From Halanaerobium saccharolyticum subsp. saccharolyticum DSM 6643 (GTDB lineage: Bacteria; Bacillota; Halanaerobiia; Halanaerobiales; Halanaerobiaceae), in the NCBI RefSeq assembly GCF_000350165.1, contig NZ_CAUI01000019.1:62001-126000 (forward strand): DNA of 64,000 bases. Reading direction: 5' to 3'. The notes beneath the pieces were generated by a model. It saw nothing but the letters and a program-made list of their open reading frames with translations, was not told where the DNA came from and made no database searches. The position numbers were made by a program, and so were the translations under genes. Positions 35,652 through 43,731 of this stretch are shown here, piece by piece. Numbering within the stretch: position 1 is the stretch's first letter; every line of letters starts with the position of its first letter.

Positions 35652-35669
35652 TTTTAGGTTAGCCTAAAA
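35652..35669 (+). promoter_or_regulatory. DtxR/IdeR-type operator
   Basis: TTTTAGG-TTAG-CCTAAAA is a 7-4-7 inverted repeat containing TTAGGTTAGCCTAA, which matches the left two thirds of the DtxR/IdeR consensus. It lies between the Fur box and the ribosome site of a DtxR-family gene, so autoregulation is likely. Confidence 0.65.
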
Positions 35670-35679
35670 AACGGGGGAA

Positions 35680-36363
35680 ATGAAAGTGGAAACAAAAATT
35701 AATTTATCAGAATCTATGGAAGATTATTTAGAAGCTATTTTTAATTTAATTAAGAAAAATGGTTCAGCTCGGGTAACAGGTATTGCAAATTATCTTGGGA
35801 TTGCAGCCTCTTCTGTTAATCAAGGGTTAAAAAAGTTAAATCAACAGGGATTAATTAAGCAGCAAAAATATGGCCCAATTAAATTAACAAGAGATGGTAT
35901 TCAAGCAGCTGAAAAAATAAACTGCAAACATCAAATTCTTTATCTTTTTCTGCATGAAATAATTGGGGTTAATTCAGAGATTGCTGATAAGGATGCTTGT
36001 AGTCTTGAACACGCCTTAAGCCAAGAAAGTTTTGAAAAAATGGTTAAGTACCTCATAGTAAATGATTATTTAGATAAGCAAAATTGTGCTTTTAAATTTA
36101 TAGATAACAGGGAGGAAGCCAAAATGGATATAAATGAAATTAAATTAAATGAAATAAATATTGGCTCAAAAGCAGACGTTGTAAAAATTATGTCAAAAGG
36201 CCGTTTGAAGAGAAAGTTAATGGATATGGGATTAAATAGAGGAGCTAGAGTTGAAGTTAAAGGTAAGGCTCCAATGGGTGATCCAATAGAAGTTAAGGTT
36301 AGAGGTTATAGCCTTAGTTTGCGCCGGGATGAAGCAGCAGAAATCCTGGTAAAGGAGGTTTAA
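35680..36363 (+). CDS. DtxR-family metalloregulator fused to a FeoA domain
   Basis: A 227-residue protein. Residues 1 to about 75 are the winged helix (SMEDYLEAIFNLIK, IANYLGIAASSVNQGLKKL); 80-130 are the dimerisation/metal region with CSLEH at 107-111 inside KDACSLEHALS, the DtxR primary metal-site pattern. Residues about 150-227 are an SH3-like FeoA domain (MSKGRLKRKLMDMGLNRGARVEVKGKAPMGDPIEVKVRGYSLSLRRDEAAEI). GGGAGGAAG at 36109-36117 precedes an in-frame ATG at 36124, so the FeoA part might also be made alone. It heads the feo operon with Fur and DtxR sites upstream and probably senses Fe2+ to regulate it. Confidence 0.9.
   Translation: MKVETKINLSESMEDYLEAIFNLIKKNGSARVTGIANYLGIAASSVNQGLKKLNQQGLIKQQKYGPIKLTRDGIQAAEKINCKHQILYLFLHEIIGVNSEIADKDACSLEHALSQESFEKMVKYLIVNDYLDKQNCAFKFIDNREEAKMDINEIKLNEINIGSKADVVKIMSKGRLKRKLMDMGLNRGARVEVKGKAPMGDPIEVKVRGYSLSLRRDEAAEILVKEV
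36124..36363 (+). other. Possible internal translation product: stand-alone FeoA domain
   Basis: Inside the dtxR-feoA frame, GGGAGGAAG lies seven bases before ATG 36124, a ribosome site as good as any in the operon. Starting there gives a 79-residue protein MDINEIKLNEINIG, the size and opening of a free FeoA. The full-length fusion is unbroken, so two products from one frame are possible. Confidence 0.45.
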
Positions 36364-36368
36364 ATTTG

Positions 36369-36599
36369 ATGCCTTTAGCGATGTTAAGGCCGGGTGAAAC
36401 AGCCTGCATTAAAGAAATTATTGGTGGAAGAACAGCCAAGGGAAAACTTACTGACCTTGGATTTGTTAATGGCAAGACAGTTAAAGTTCACAGCAGTTCT
36501 GGTGGCCCTTTAATTATCGGGCTTGGAGATAATAGAATTGCAATAGGTAGAGGAATGGCTCATAAAGTGTTAGTCGATCAAAAAGGATGTGAAAATTAA
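36369..36599 (+). CDS. feoA: Ferrous iron transport protein A
   Basis: A 76-residue SH3-like protein that assists FeoB. It has LRPGETACIKEIIGG, TDLGFVNGKTVKVHSSSGGPLIIGLGDNRIAIGRGMAHKVLV, the usual FeoA pattern. ATG 36369 follows AAAGGAGG; TTG 36366 is also in frame. The stop overlaps the feoB start by one base. With the FeoA domain of the upstream fusion, the operon carries two FeoA units. Confidence 0.92.
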   Translation: MPLAMLRPGETACIKEIIGGRTAKGKLTDLGFVNGKTVKVHSSSGGPLIIGLGDNRIAIGRGMAHKVLVDQKGCEN

Positions 36600-38647
36600 T
36601 GGCTTTAAATAAAAAAGAAAGAAAAAATACAGAGTTAAAAGTTGCTTTAGCCGGAAATCCGAACTCTGGTAAAACAACAATGTTTAATGAACTAACAGGA
36701 TCCAGACAACATGTTGGAAACTGGCCTGGAGTTACTGTTGAAAAGAAAACAGGTAGTGCATTTTACCAGGATTATTCTTTAGAAGTAATTGACCTTCCGG
36801 GTACATATTCTCTTGGAGCATATTCTGAAGATGAGGTAGTTGCCCGTGATTTTTTAACAGCTGGTGATTATGATATAGTTTTAAATATTATAAACTCGGC
36901 TAATCTTGATAGAAATCTTTATTTTACAGTTCAACTTTTAGAAATGGGAGTAGATTTAATTGCAGTCTTAAATATGGCAGACGAGGCTGAAAAAAAGGGA
37001 ATCAAAATTGATAAAAAGAAATTGAGTCAGCTGCTAGGAATATCTGTAGTTGAAACAGTAGCCAGTCGCGGTAAAGGAATAGACAGGCTTTTAGAACAAA
37101 CTGTTAAAAATAGAGATTTGTCCGAAACAGCCCTAAAAATTGATTATGGTCAAGAAGTAGAAAATTTAATTTCTGAAACAATAAAAATGCTTAAAGAATA
37201 TGATTTTTCTAAGCAAATTAATCAACGCTGGGCAGCAATTAAATTGATTGAACATGATCCAGAAGCTGTAAAACTTTTAGAAAGAGAAATAGGAGTTTCT
37301 AAGGCTAAAAAAATCAAGAGTTTAATTGCTGAGAGAGAACTTAAGGCAGAAGATGATTTTGATAATATTATAATTGATAGAAAATATGAGTTTATAAATA
37401 AAGTTATAGCAGAAAGTGTACAGCGTCCTAAAGCAGAAGATGAGCCAGAAAATATTTCTGATAAAATAGATGCAGTAGTAACCAATAAATATTTAGGAAT
37501 TCCAATTTTCATGGTGGTAATGTGGTCCATTTTTAAATTTACATTTACTATTGGTGATCCACTGATTGGTTATATAGAGGCCTTTTTCGAAGCAGCAGGT
37601 GGTTGGATTGGAGGTCTGTTAGTTGGGGCAGGAGTTTCACCATTAATTACTTCTTTTATTACTGATGGTATAATTGGTGGTGTAGGTTCAGTACTAGTTT
37701 TCATTCCAAATATTTTCTTATTATTTTTGGCGATTGGTATTTTAGAGGACAGCGGTTACATGTCCAGAGCAGCTTATGTAATGGATAAAGTAATGAGTAA
37801 GCTCGGACTGCATGGGAAATCATTTATTCCTATGATTGTTGGCTTTGGTTGTAATGTTCCCGGAGTAATGGCTACTAGGACTTTAGACAGTAAGCGGGAT
37901 CGCATAATTTCTATTTTAATCAATCCGCTGATGTCCTGTTCGGCTAGATTACCTGTTTATGTGGTTTTTGCTGGTGCTTTATTTTCCAATCATGCGAGCA
38001 CAGTGGTTTTCTCACTTTATGCCTTAGGTATTATAATGGCAGTAATTATGGCAGGTATTTTCAATAAGCTATTATTTAAAGGTGAGCGTTCTCATTTTGT
38101 AATGGAATTACCTCCTTACAGATTTCCAACTTTAAAAGGTGTTTTTATTCATATGTGGGAAAAAGTTGGAGCTTTTATCAAAAAAGCAGGAACAATTATT
38201 TTTTCAGTTGTAGTTTTAATCTGGGTTTTAGCTAACTTACCACTTGGAGTAGAATATGCATCTGCAGAAAGTTTGATTGGTCAATTTGGGCAGCTGGTAG
38301 CTCCAATTTTTGAACCATTAGGATTTGGCAGCTGGCAGGCAGCATCATCACTTGTTTTTGGTATTTTAGCAAAAGAGGTAGTTGTTGGTACATTAGGAGT
38401 TGTTTATGCAGCAGGTGAAGGAGGTCTGAGAACAGCCTTAACAGCAAATTTCAGCCCACTGGCGGCATATTCTTTCTTAACTATGGTTCTGATTTATACT
38501 CCATGTATAGCAACACTTGGTGCAATAAAATCTGAAACTCAGAGCTGGAAATGGCCCTTAATTACAGCCTCATACTTATTCGTTTTAGCCTGGATAGTAT
38601 CCTTTTTAATCTATCAGGGTGGTATGCTGATTGGAATTGGGATTTAA
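36599..38647 (+). CDS. feoB: Ferrous iron transporter B
   Basis: FeoB imports Fe2+. The 682-residue protein has an N-terminal G domain (G1 GNPNSGKTTMFNELTG, G3 DLPGTYSLGAYS, G4 LNMADEAEKKG), a helical linker to about residue 290, and a membrane domain with about eight to ten helices containing the conserved IPMIVGFGCNVPGVMATRTL and MSCSARLPVYVVFAGALF (gate motifs with cysteine) and LAKEVVVGTLGVVY. It is somewhat shorter than E. coli FeoB because no FeoC-like tail is present. It is translationally coupled to feoA. Confidence 0.97.
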   Translation: MALNKKERKNTELKVALAGNPNSGKTTMFNELTGSRQHVGNWPGVTVEKKTGSAFYQDYSLEVIDLPGTYSLGAYSEDEVVARDFLTAGDYDIVLNIINSANLDRNLYFTVQLLEMGVDLIAVLNMADEAEKKGIKIDKKKLSQLLGISVVETVASRGKGIDRLLEQTVKNRDLSETALKIDYGQEVENLISETIKMLKEYDFSKQINQRWAAIKLIEHDPEAVKLLEREIGVSKAKKIKSLIAERELKAEDDFDNIIIDRKYEFINKVIAESVQRPKAEDEPENISDKIDAVVTNKYLGIPIFMVVMWSIFKFTFTIGDPLIGYIEAFFEAAGGWIGGLLVGAGVSPLITSFITDGIIGGVGSVLVFIPNIFLLFLAIGILEDSGYMSRAAYVMDKVMSKLGLHGKSFIPMIVGFGCNVPGVMATRTLDSKRDRIISILINPLMSCSARLPVYVVFAGALFSNHASTVVFSLYALGIIMAVIMAGIFNKLLFKGERSHFVMELPPYRFPTLKGVFIHMWEKVGAFIKKAGTIIFSVVVLIWVLANLPLGVEYASAESLIGQFGQLVAPIFEPLGFGSWQAASSLVFGILAKEVVVGTLGVVYAAGEGGLRTALTANFSPLAAYSFLTMVLIYTPCIATLGAIKSETQSWKWPLITASYLFVLAWIVSFLIYQGGMLIGIGI

Positions 38648-38656
38648 ATAATATTA

Positions 38657-38698
38657 AGCAGGCAGTTTTATTTGATTTATTAAAATTGCCTGCTCTTT
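38657..38698 (+). terminator. Hairpin after feoB
   Basis: AGCAGGCAGTTTTA (38657-38670) pairs with TAAAATTGCCTGCT (38681-38694), one G-T pair, followed by only CTTT. It may be a partial terminator or an mRNA-stabilising end of the feoB message. Confidence 0.6.
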
Positions 38699-38742
38699 AA
38701 AACTGGATTTATGTTTTTTAGTTTAAGGAGGTTAAGCCAATT

Positions 38743-38916
38743 ATGGAATATTTATTTTTAGGAATTTTAGGCTTTGGTAGTCTTTACTATATAGGAAAGA
38801 AAGTTTATGGTGGAATTAAAGGAACAGACAGTCCTTGTGCCGGTTGTAGTGATCAGAGCTGTCCGATTGCAGGTGGTAAGGAATATAACTTTGATGAAAT
38901 AGTTATTGATGATTAA
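38743..38916 (+). CDS. FeoB-associated Cys-rich membrane protein
   Basis: A 57-residue protein, too short for most gene callers. Residues 1-17 form one membrane helix (YLFLGILGFGSLYYIG), followed by the basic KKVYGGIK and a cysteine cluster PCAGCSDQSCPI, then an acidic tail DEIVIDD. This is the layout of the FeoB-associated Cys-rich family found behind feoB in many Firmicutes, thought to handle iron at the membrane. TTAAGGAGG precedes the ATG. It follows feoB by 95 bases with a hairpin between. Confidence 0.85.
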   Translation: MEYLFLGILGFGSLYYIGKKVYGGIKGTDSPCAGCSDQSCPIAGGKEYNFDEIVIDD

Positions 38917-38941
38917 CTAAAAATAATTGAGGAGGATTATA

Positions 38942-39094
38942 ATGATATTACAGATAAGTGTTTTGATATTAATGATAAGTGTTTTATATGCAGGAACTTC
39001 TCTCAGGCATTTTGCTGTCGAGGGATGTCCGGACTGTGATTGTGGTAGTGAAAATTGTTGTGAAGAGCAGGAGAAGGAAGAAAAAAATCAATAG
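38942..39094 (+). CDS. Second small Cys-rich membrane protein
   Basis: A 50-residue ORF: a hydrophobic helix (residues about 2-18, ILQISVLILMISVLYAG), then SLRHFAVEGCPDCDCGSENCCEE and a charged tail. Five cysteines in CPDCDC and CC suggest metal or cluster binding on the cytoplasmic side. It has the same overall layout as the preceding gene but no clear sequence identity; the Cys spacing differs. TTGAGGAGG precedes ATG. I do not know the family. Position in the feo operon suggests a role in iron handling. Confidence 0.75.
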   Translation: MILQISVLILMISVLYAGTSLRHFAVEGCPDCDCGSENCCEEQEKEEKNQ

Positions 39095-39113
39095 AAAAAA
39101 ATTTAAAGCCAAT

Positions 39114-39128
39114 TGATAATGGTTTTCA
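39114..39128 (+). promoter_or_regulatory. Third Fur-like box
   Basis: TGATAATGGTTTTCA fits the 7-1-7 Fur pattern with one deviation, inside the larger inverted repeat AATTGA/TCAATT, 22 bases upstream of the DUF2325 start. No good promoter is visible just upstream. Confidence 0.6.
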
Positions 39129-39149
39129 ATTAAGCGAGGAGGAGAGAAA

Positions 39150-39443
39150 ATGTCTTTAATGATAGTTGGCGCAGATAGTTTAGGGTCGATAAAAGATAAT
39201 GTAAAAAGATTAGGTTTCGAAGAAATTACTCATCTTAATGGCCGCAAAAAATCTAAATTTAAAAATTTTGAAATTCCAGCTAAAACCGATTATGTACTAG
39301 TAATGACTGATTATATAAATCATGCTGTAATGAGAAAAGTGAAGAGAGCCGCTAAGGATCGAGGAGTCAGTGTTATTTATGCTCGGCGAAGCTGGGCTTC
39401 TATTTATAAGAAGCTGCAGAGAAGAGCAGCTTTTATTCAGTAA
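39150..39443 (+). CDS. DUF2325 domain protein
   Basis: A 97-residue soluble protein of the DUF2325 family: SLMIVGADSLGSIKDNVKRLGF, ITHLNGRKK, the TDYVLVMTDYINHAVMRKVKRAAKDRGVSVIYARRSWASIYKKL core. Function is not known; a dinucleotide-like beta-alpha-beta fold is suggested by IVGADSLG. GAGGAGGAG precedes ATG. It is the last gene of the iron region, with its own Fur-like box, and a terminator follows. It may be a regulatory or redox accessory of iron uptake, but that is inference from location. Confidence 0.85.
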   Translation: MSLMIVGADSLGSIKDNVKRLGFEEITHLNGRKKSKFKNFEIPAKTDYVLVMTDYINHAVMRKVKRAAKDRGVSVIYARRSWASIYKKLQRRAAFIQ

Positions 39444-39479
39444 ATATTTTTTTACTTTTAAACTTGAGTATTTTAATCA

Positions 39480-39521
39480 AAAAACGCAGAACCTGAAGAA
39501 TAAACTCAGTTTCTGCGTTTA
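39480..39521. terminator. Bidirectional terminator between DUF2325 and cstA
   Basis: AAACGCAGAA and TTCTGCGTTT pair, with a further CTGA/TCAG step inside; A and T tracts on both sides suit the two convergent genes. Confidence 0.82.
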
Positions 39522-39557
39522 TATTATTTCAAATATTTTCTAAGTAAACGGTACCTA

Positions 39558-40994
39558 CTAAACTGCCTCTTTAATCATTATTTCTTCTTCAAAGTGGGTG
39601 CTGCTGATCTTTTTAATATAGATTCCCATAGTCACAACTGCTATAATAATTCCGGCTGTAACTGAAAAAGAATAAGGTAATTGGAAGCCTTCAGGTGCAT
39701 AAAGAATATAAGTCGAAGAAACACCTGTCATAAAGAAGGCTGGAATTGAAGCTATCCAGTGGTTTTTACCTCGTTTGGCAAGCCACATTGCTCCGGCCCA
39801 TAAAACAACCATTGCTACTGTCTGATTTGACCAGGCAAAATAGCGCCAGAGAGCATCGAAGTTGATCTGAGATAAGGCTCCACCAACAATAAAAATTGGA
39901 ATAGCAAGCAACAATCTATTCTTTATAGATTTCTGCTCTAAACCAAAGATATCAGATAGAGTTAAACGCACACTTCTAAAAGCTGTATCTCCAGAAGTAA
40001 TTGGAGCAGCAATTACACCAAGCATGGCTAAAACTCCACCAACAACACCCATCATAGTTCCTGTAATTTCGTGAACAACACCGGCCGGTCCACCAAGAGT
40101 TGCCAGCGCTTCGTTTAAGCCTCCAGTTCCCTGGAAGAAGGTCATAGCTGCAGCAGCCCAGATTAAGGCTACAATACCTTCAGCAACCATCGCACCATAG
40201 AAAATTTTACGTCCTTCTTTTTCATTTGTAGTACAGCGGGCCATAATCGGTGACTGAGTTGAATGGAAACCACTGATTGCGCCACAGGCTATTGTTACAA
40301 ATAATAAAGGCCACATTGGTAGTTCGCCAGGATGAAGGTTGTTTAAAGCAATGTTTGGAATATTATAATCACCAAAAATTAAGCCTCCACCAACACCCAG
40401 TGCCATAATTAAAAGTGCCAGACCAAAGATTGGATATAGTTTACCTATTATTTTATCAACTGGTAAGAAGGTAGCAATGAAATAATAACCTAGAATAATA
40501 ACCAGCCAGATATTAACTCCCATAAATCCTGGAGTTAGATTAGCTAAGAGCATTGCAGGACCGGTCATAAATACTGTTCCTACAAGTACCAAAAGCACAA
40601 TACTAAAGACTCTCATAATCTGTCTGATTGTACCACCAAGATTTTCTCCTATAACTTCTGATATTGAAGCACCACCAGAACGAATAGAAAGCATTCCGGA
40701 AAGATAATCGTGAACACCACCAGCAAAAATTGTACCAAATACTATCCAGAGAAAAGCACTTGGCCCCCATAAAGCACCAGCAATTGCCCCAAAAATTGGT
40801 CCTAAACCTGCTATGTTCAAAAATTGAATTAAAAATGCCTTTTTCCAATCCATTGCCATGTAGTCTACTCCATCTTCCATTGAAATTGCAGGAGTTTCTC
40901 GCTCCGGCTGTGAATCGAAAATTCGGTCTACAATTTTTCCGTAAGTAAAATAACCAATAATTAATACAGCTAAAGAAATAAGAAAAGATGCCAT
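39558..40994 (-). CDS. cstA: CstA-family carbon starvation protein / pyruvate transporter
   Basis: A 478-residue inner-membrane protein with about 13 hydrophobic helices. It carries CstA hallmarks: DGVDYMAMDWKKAFLIQFLNIAGLGPIFGAIAGALWGP, FAGGVHDYLSGMLSIRSGGASISEVIGENLG, ISGFHSTQSPIMARCTTNEKEGRKIFYG and APITSGDTAFRSVRL. E. coli CstA and BtsT are pyruvate-proton symporters, and peptide uptake has also been reported. It is shorter than E. coli CstA (about 700), like many Gram-positive members. Its minus-strand leader has a TATAAT but a poor -35, as expected of an activated promoter; lytSR follow upstream in the same direction. Confidence 0.93.
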   Translation of the reverse strand: MASFLISLAVLIIGYFTYGKIVDRIFDSQPERETPAISMEDGVDYMAMDWKKAFLIQFLNIAGLGPIFGAIAGALWGPSAFLWIVFGTIFAGGVHDYLSGMLSIRSGGASISEVIGENLGGTIRQIMRVFSIVLLVLVGTVFMTGPAMLLANLTPGFMGVNIWLVIILGYYFIATFLPVDKIIGKLYPIFGLALLIMALGVGGGLIFGDYNIPNIALNNLHPGELPMWPLLFVTIACGAISGFHSTQSPIMARCTTNEKEGRKIFYGAMVAEGIVALIWAAAAMTFFQGTGGLNEALATLGGPAGVVHEITGTMMGVVGGVLAMLGVIAAPITSGDTAFRSVRLTLSDIFGLEQKSIKNRLLLAIPIFIVGGALSQINFDALWRYFAWSNQTVAMVVLWAGAMWLAKRGKNHWIASIPAFFMTGVSSTYILYAPEGFQLPYSFSVTAGIIIAVVTMGIYIKKISSTHFEEEIMIKEAV

Positions 40995-41100
40995 TTAATA
41001 TAACCCCCTAATAGTTTTTTATTACACTTTAATTATACTCCTATAGGGAATTAAGGAAAGGCATCTTGACTGAATTGTAAAAATATTATACTCAATTGCA

Positions 41101-41868
41101 TTATTTAAGATTTAAGAGTTTATTAATTTGATCAACCTTAGATCTGCTAACTGGAATTTTATGTTCTGAATAATCTTCCATTAAAACTTGATACTTACCT
41201 TTGAACCAAGGGATAACAGCTTTGATGTGTTTAAGATTAACAATATAACTCTTATGGATTCTAAAAAATTGTTCTGGCAGCATTTTTTCCAACTCTTTGA
41301 GCTGAAAACTTGTCATATAGGATTTTTTATGACAGTGAGCCCATACTTTTTTATCTTTGGTAGAAAAATAGTAGATATCTGCAAAATTTAGCATTAAATA
41401 ATAATCTTTTTCCATAACAGCAATTTTATTTAAACATTCTTTTTGTTTTGAGTCATTGAGATTTGCAAATAAATTATCCAACTTCTGATTAAAAGTGTGA
41501 TTAGCATAGATTTCTTTTTTTGCTCGGTCTAAACTTTCTGCTAGACGTTGATCACTAATTGGTTTTAAAAGATAATCAACTGCAGAAAGTTGGAACGCTT
41601 CAACTGCATATTCATCATAAGCGGTAGTAAATATAATATAGGGGGAATTTTTTTGCTTATTTAAAATTCTAGCTATTTCAATTCCACTAATAGCAGGGAT
41701 TTGAATATCTAAAAAAAGCAGATCAACAGTATTTTCTTTTAAAACTTTAAGTGCTTTTTCTCCATCTGCTATTTCATAAAGTACTTCCAAATCAGGATCT
41801 TTTTCAATTAAGAATTTCAATTCATCTCGCGCTAGTTTTTCATCTTCGACAATCATTGTTTTGATCAT
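41101..41868 (-). CDS. LytTR-family response regulator
   Basis: A 255-residue regulator. Residues 1-120 are a receiver domain (IVEDEKLARDEL, phosphoacceptor Asp in LLFLDIQIPAISG, TTAYDEYAVEAF, DYLLKPI). Residues about 145-255 are a LytTR DNA-binding domain (FRIHKSYIVNLKHIKAVIPWFKGKYQVLMED, IPVSRSKVDQINKLL). It overlaps the stop of the sensor kinase gene by one base and lies upstream of cstA in the same direction. The pair resembles BtsS/BtsR (YehU/YehT) and LytST, which respond to pyruvate and switch on pyruvate carriers, so cstA is its likely target. Confidence 0.9.
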   Translation of the reverse strand: MIKTMIVEDEKLARDELKFLIEKDPDLEVLYEIADGEKALKVLKENTVDLLFLDIQIPAISGIEIARILNKQKNSPYIIFTTAYDEYAVEAFQLSAVDYLLKPISDQRLAESLDRAKKEIYANHTFNQKLDNLFANLNDSKQKECLNKIAVMEKDYYLMLNFADIYYFSTKDKKVWAHCHKKSYMTSFQLKELEKMLPEQFFRIHKSYIVNLKHIKAVIPWFKGKYQVLMEDYSEHKIPVSRSKVDQINKLLNLK

Positions 41869-43574
41869 CAGTTTGCTTTTCTCCTCTCAAAAAGAAATTC
41901 GGAAGGAATGTTAATTATATTTTGTGTACCCATTCCCGCTTTAGATTTAATTTCAAAATCTGCATTATTACCATAGACAGAATTCAACCTATTTTTTATA
42001 TTGTTGATTCCTATCCGATCATTATTACCATTTTCAATTTCAGCAATTTTTTTATCTGTAATTCCAGGCCCATTATCTTCAATCTTGATCTGCAGTTTAT
42101 CACCTGATTTTTGAGCACTGATAATAATTTTACCACCTTTTTCTAGAGGATAAATTCCATGTTTAATAGAATTTTCAATTAAGGGCTGAATTATAAAGGG
42201 TGGAATAATAATTTGTTTTAACTTATTCGGTATTTTCCATTCTACCTGCAGTCTTTTATCAAGTCTTGCTTTTTCTATATCTAAATAATCCTGACAGAAT
42301 TGCATTTCTTCAGCCAGGGTAATCTGATAAACATCTCTTTTGAGAGTCCTTCTAAAAATCCCAGCAAGTTTAATCAGCAATTTTCTAGCTTCTTTCGGTT
42401 GAGTTCTGCAGGAAGCAGCAATTGCATTAAGAGAATTAAAAAGAAAATGAGGATTAATTTGAGCCTGGAGAGCCTTCAGTTCAGCTTCACTTTTAAGTTC
42501 AGCCTGTTTTGATAATTTAGCTAGTTTAATCTGGGTTGCTAGTAGATTAGAAATTCCTTCTGCCAGTTTAATATCCAGTACAGTTATTTTCTGGTTACAA
42601 CGATATAGTTTAAGCAGGCCATAAATACTATCCTCAATTTTCAGAGGTGTAATTACAGCATCTGTCAGCTTACAATCCGGATGGTTACAGTTGATATCCT
42701 TTTTACTGTCAATCAATATTGTCTTTTTTTCATTTATAGCTCTTTGGCTGGCTTCAGTTTTAATTTCTTCTCCGGTCAGATGATGATCTTCAGCAACTCC
42801 TGTAAAAGCTAGCACTTTTTCTTTATTGGTTATTGCAACCGCATCAACCTGGCTTTCTTTTTTAATCATTTTAATAATTTCTGCCGCTGAACTTTGATTT
42901 ATGCCATTTTGAAGCAGAGGTAAAGAACGGTCAGCAATCGAAAGAACTTTTTCTGCCTGTAAAGCTCTAATCTTTTGATTATCTTCTTTAACTTTATTTA
43001 AAATACTAATAAAAATTGCAATACCCATACTATTGCTTAAAATCATCGGAATCCCAATGATTTTAACTAGTTCTACCGCCTGAGCTAGTGGACGACTGAA
43101 AAGAACCACAATTATCATTTCAATTGTTAAAGCGAAAATCCCAATTAAAAACCCATTTTTAAAGTTTATTTCATCATTTTTATATTTTTTATAAAAAAAT
43201 CCACCAATTAAACCACTGCTAGTTGTACCAATTGCACAAGCTAGTGCAGTAAATCCTCCCAACGAAAAACGATGTAATCCTGCAATTAAACCTGCTGCAA
43301 CACCTACAAGTGGTCCTCCAATAATTCCTGCCATTACAGCGCCAATTGCTCTAATGTTGGCATAAGCATTCATAATTATGATACCCAAAAAAGTTCCGGT
43401 AACAGATAAGATAGCAAAAAAGATGCTGAGGAATATTTTTTCATATTTATTAAAATTATCATCAAAAATGTGTTTTACACTACTGAGACGACTTAAAATA
43501 TATGCAAAAGTAGCTATAACACTCATGCTTTTAAATAAAGTAAATAATAATTCTAAAATTCGATTATTAAACAT
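41868..43574 (-). CDS. LytS-type sensor histidine kinase
   Basis: A 568-residue membrane sensor. I start at ATG 43574, which follows AAAGGAGTGG; an upstream ATG at 43643 would add 23 unlikely residues. The first about 190 residues are the 5TM-LYT sensor region (IRAIGAVMAGIIGGPLVGVAAGLIAGLHRFSLGG, TSSGLIGGFFYKK). Next comes a GAF-like domain (about 210-340), a coiled linker, the phosphoacceptor AQINPHFLFNSLNAIAA, and a HATPase with PPFIIQPLIENSIKHG and GPGIT, GIGINNIKNRL. The 5TM-LYT region has been linked to pyruvate sensing in other species. It forms an operon with the LytTR regulator. Confidence 0.92.
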   Translation of the reverse strand: MFNNRILELLFTLFKSMSVIATFAYILSRLSSVKHIFDDNFNKYEKIFLSIFFAILSVTGTFLGIIIMNAYANIRAIGAVMAGIIGGPLVGVAAGLIAGLHRFSLGGFTALACAIGTTSSGLIGGFFYKKYKNDEINFKNGFLIGIFALTIEMIIVVLFSRPLAQAVELVKIIGIPMILSNSMGIAIFISILNKVKEDNQKIRALQAEKVLSIADRSLPLLQNGINQSSAAEIIKMIKKESQVDAVAITNKEKVLAFTGVAEDHHLTGEEIKTEASQRAINEKKTILIDSKKDINCNHPDCKLTDAVITPLKIEDSIYGLLKLYRCNQKITVLDIKLAEGISNLLATQIKLAKLSKQAELKSEAELKALQAQINPHFLFNSLNAIAASCRTQPKEARKLLIKLAGIFRRTLKRDVYQITLAEEMQFCQDYLDIEKARLDKRLQVEWKIPNKLKQIIIPPFIIQPLIENSIKHGIYPLEKGGKIIISAQKSGDKLQIKIEDNGPGITDKKIAEIENGNNDRIGINNIKNRLNSVYGNNADFEIKSKAGMGTQNIINIPSEFLFERRKAN

Positions 43575-43731
43575 GATCCACTCCTTTAAAAAGTCAAATT
43601 TAATATCTAATTCAATGATACTACAATCTGATTTTTTATTCAAATTTGATTGATTGCTATTATTTAGCTTAATTGATATACTAAAGGGTATAGTAGAGAA
43701 TAATAATATTAAAATAATTTAGGTGGTAAAA

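Noticed and set aside
37222-37530. 102-residue minus-strand ORF opposite feoB
   Set aside because: Shadow of the conserved feoB frame; no ribosome site.
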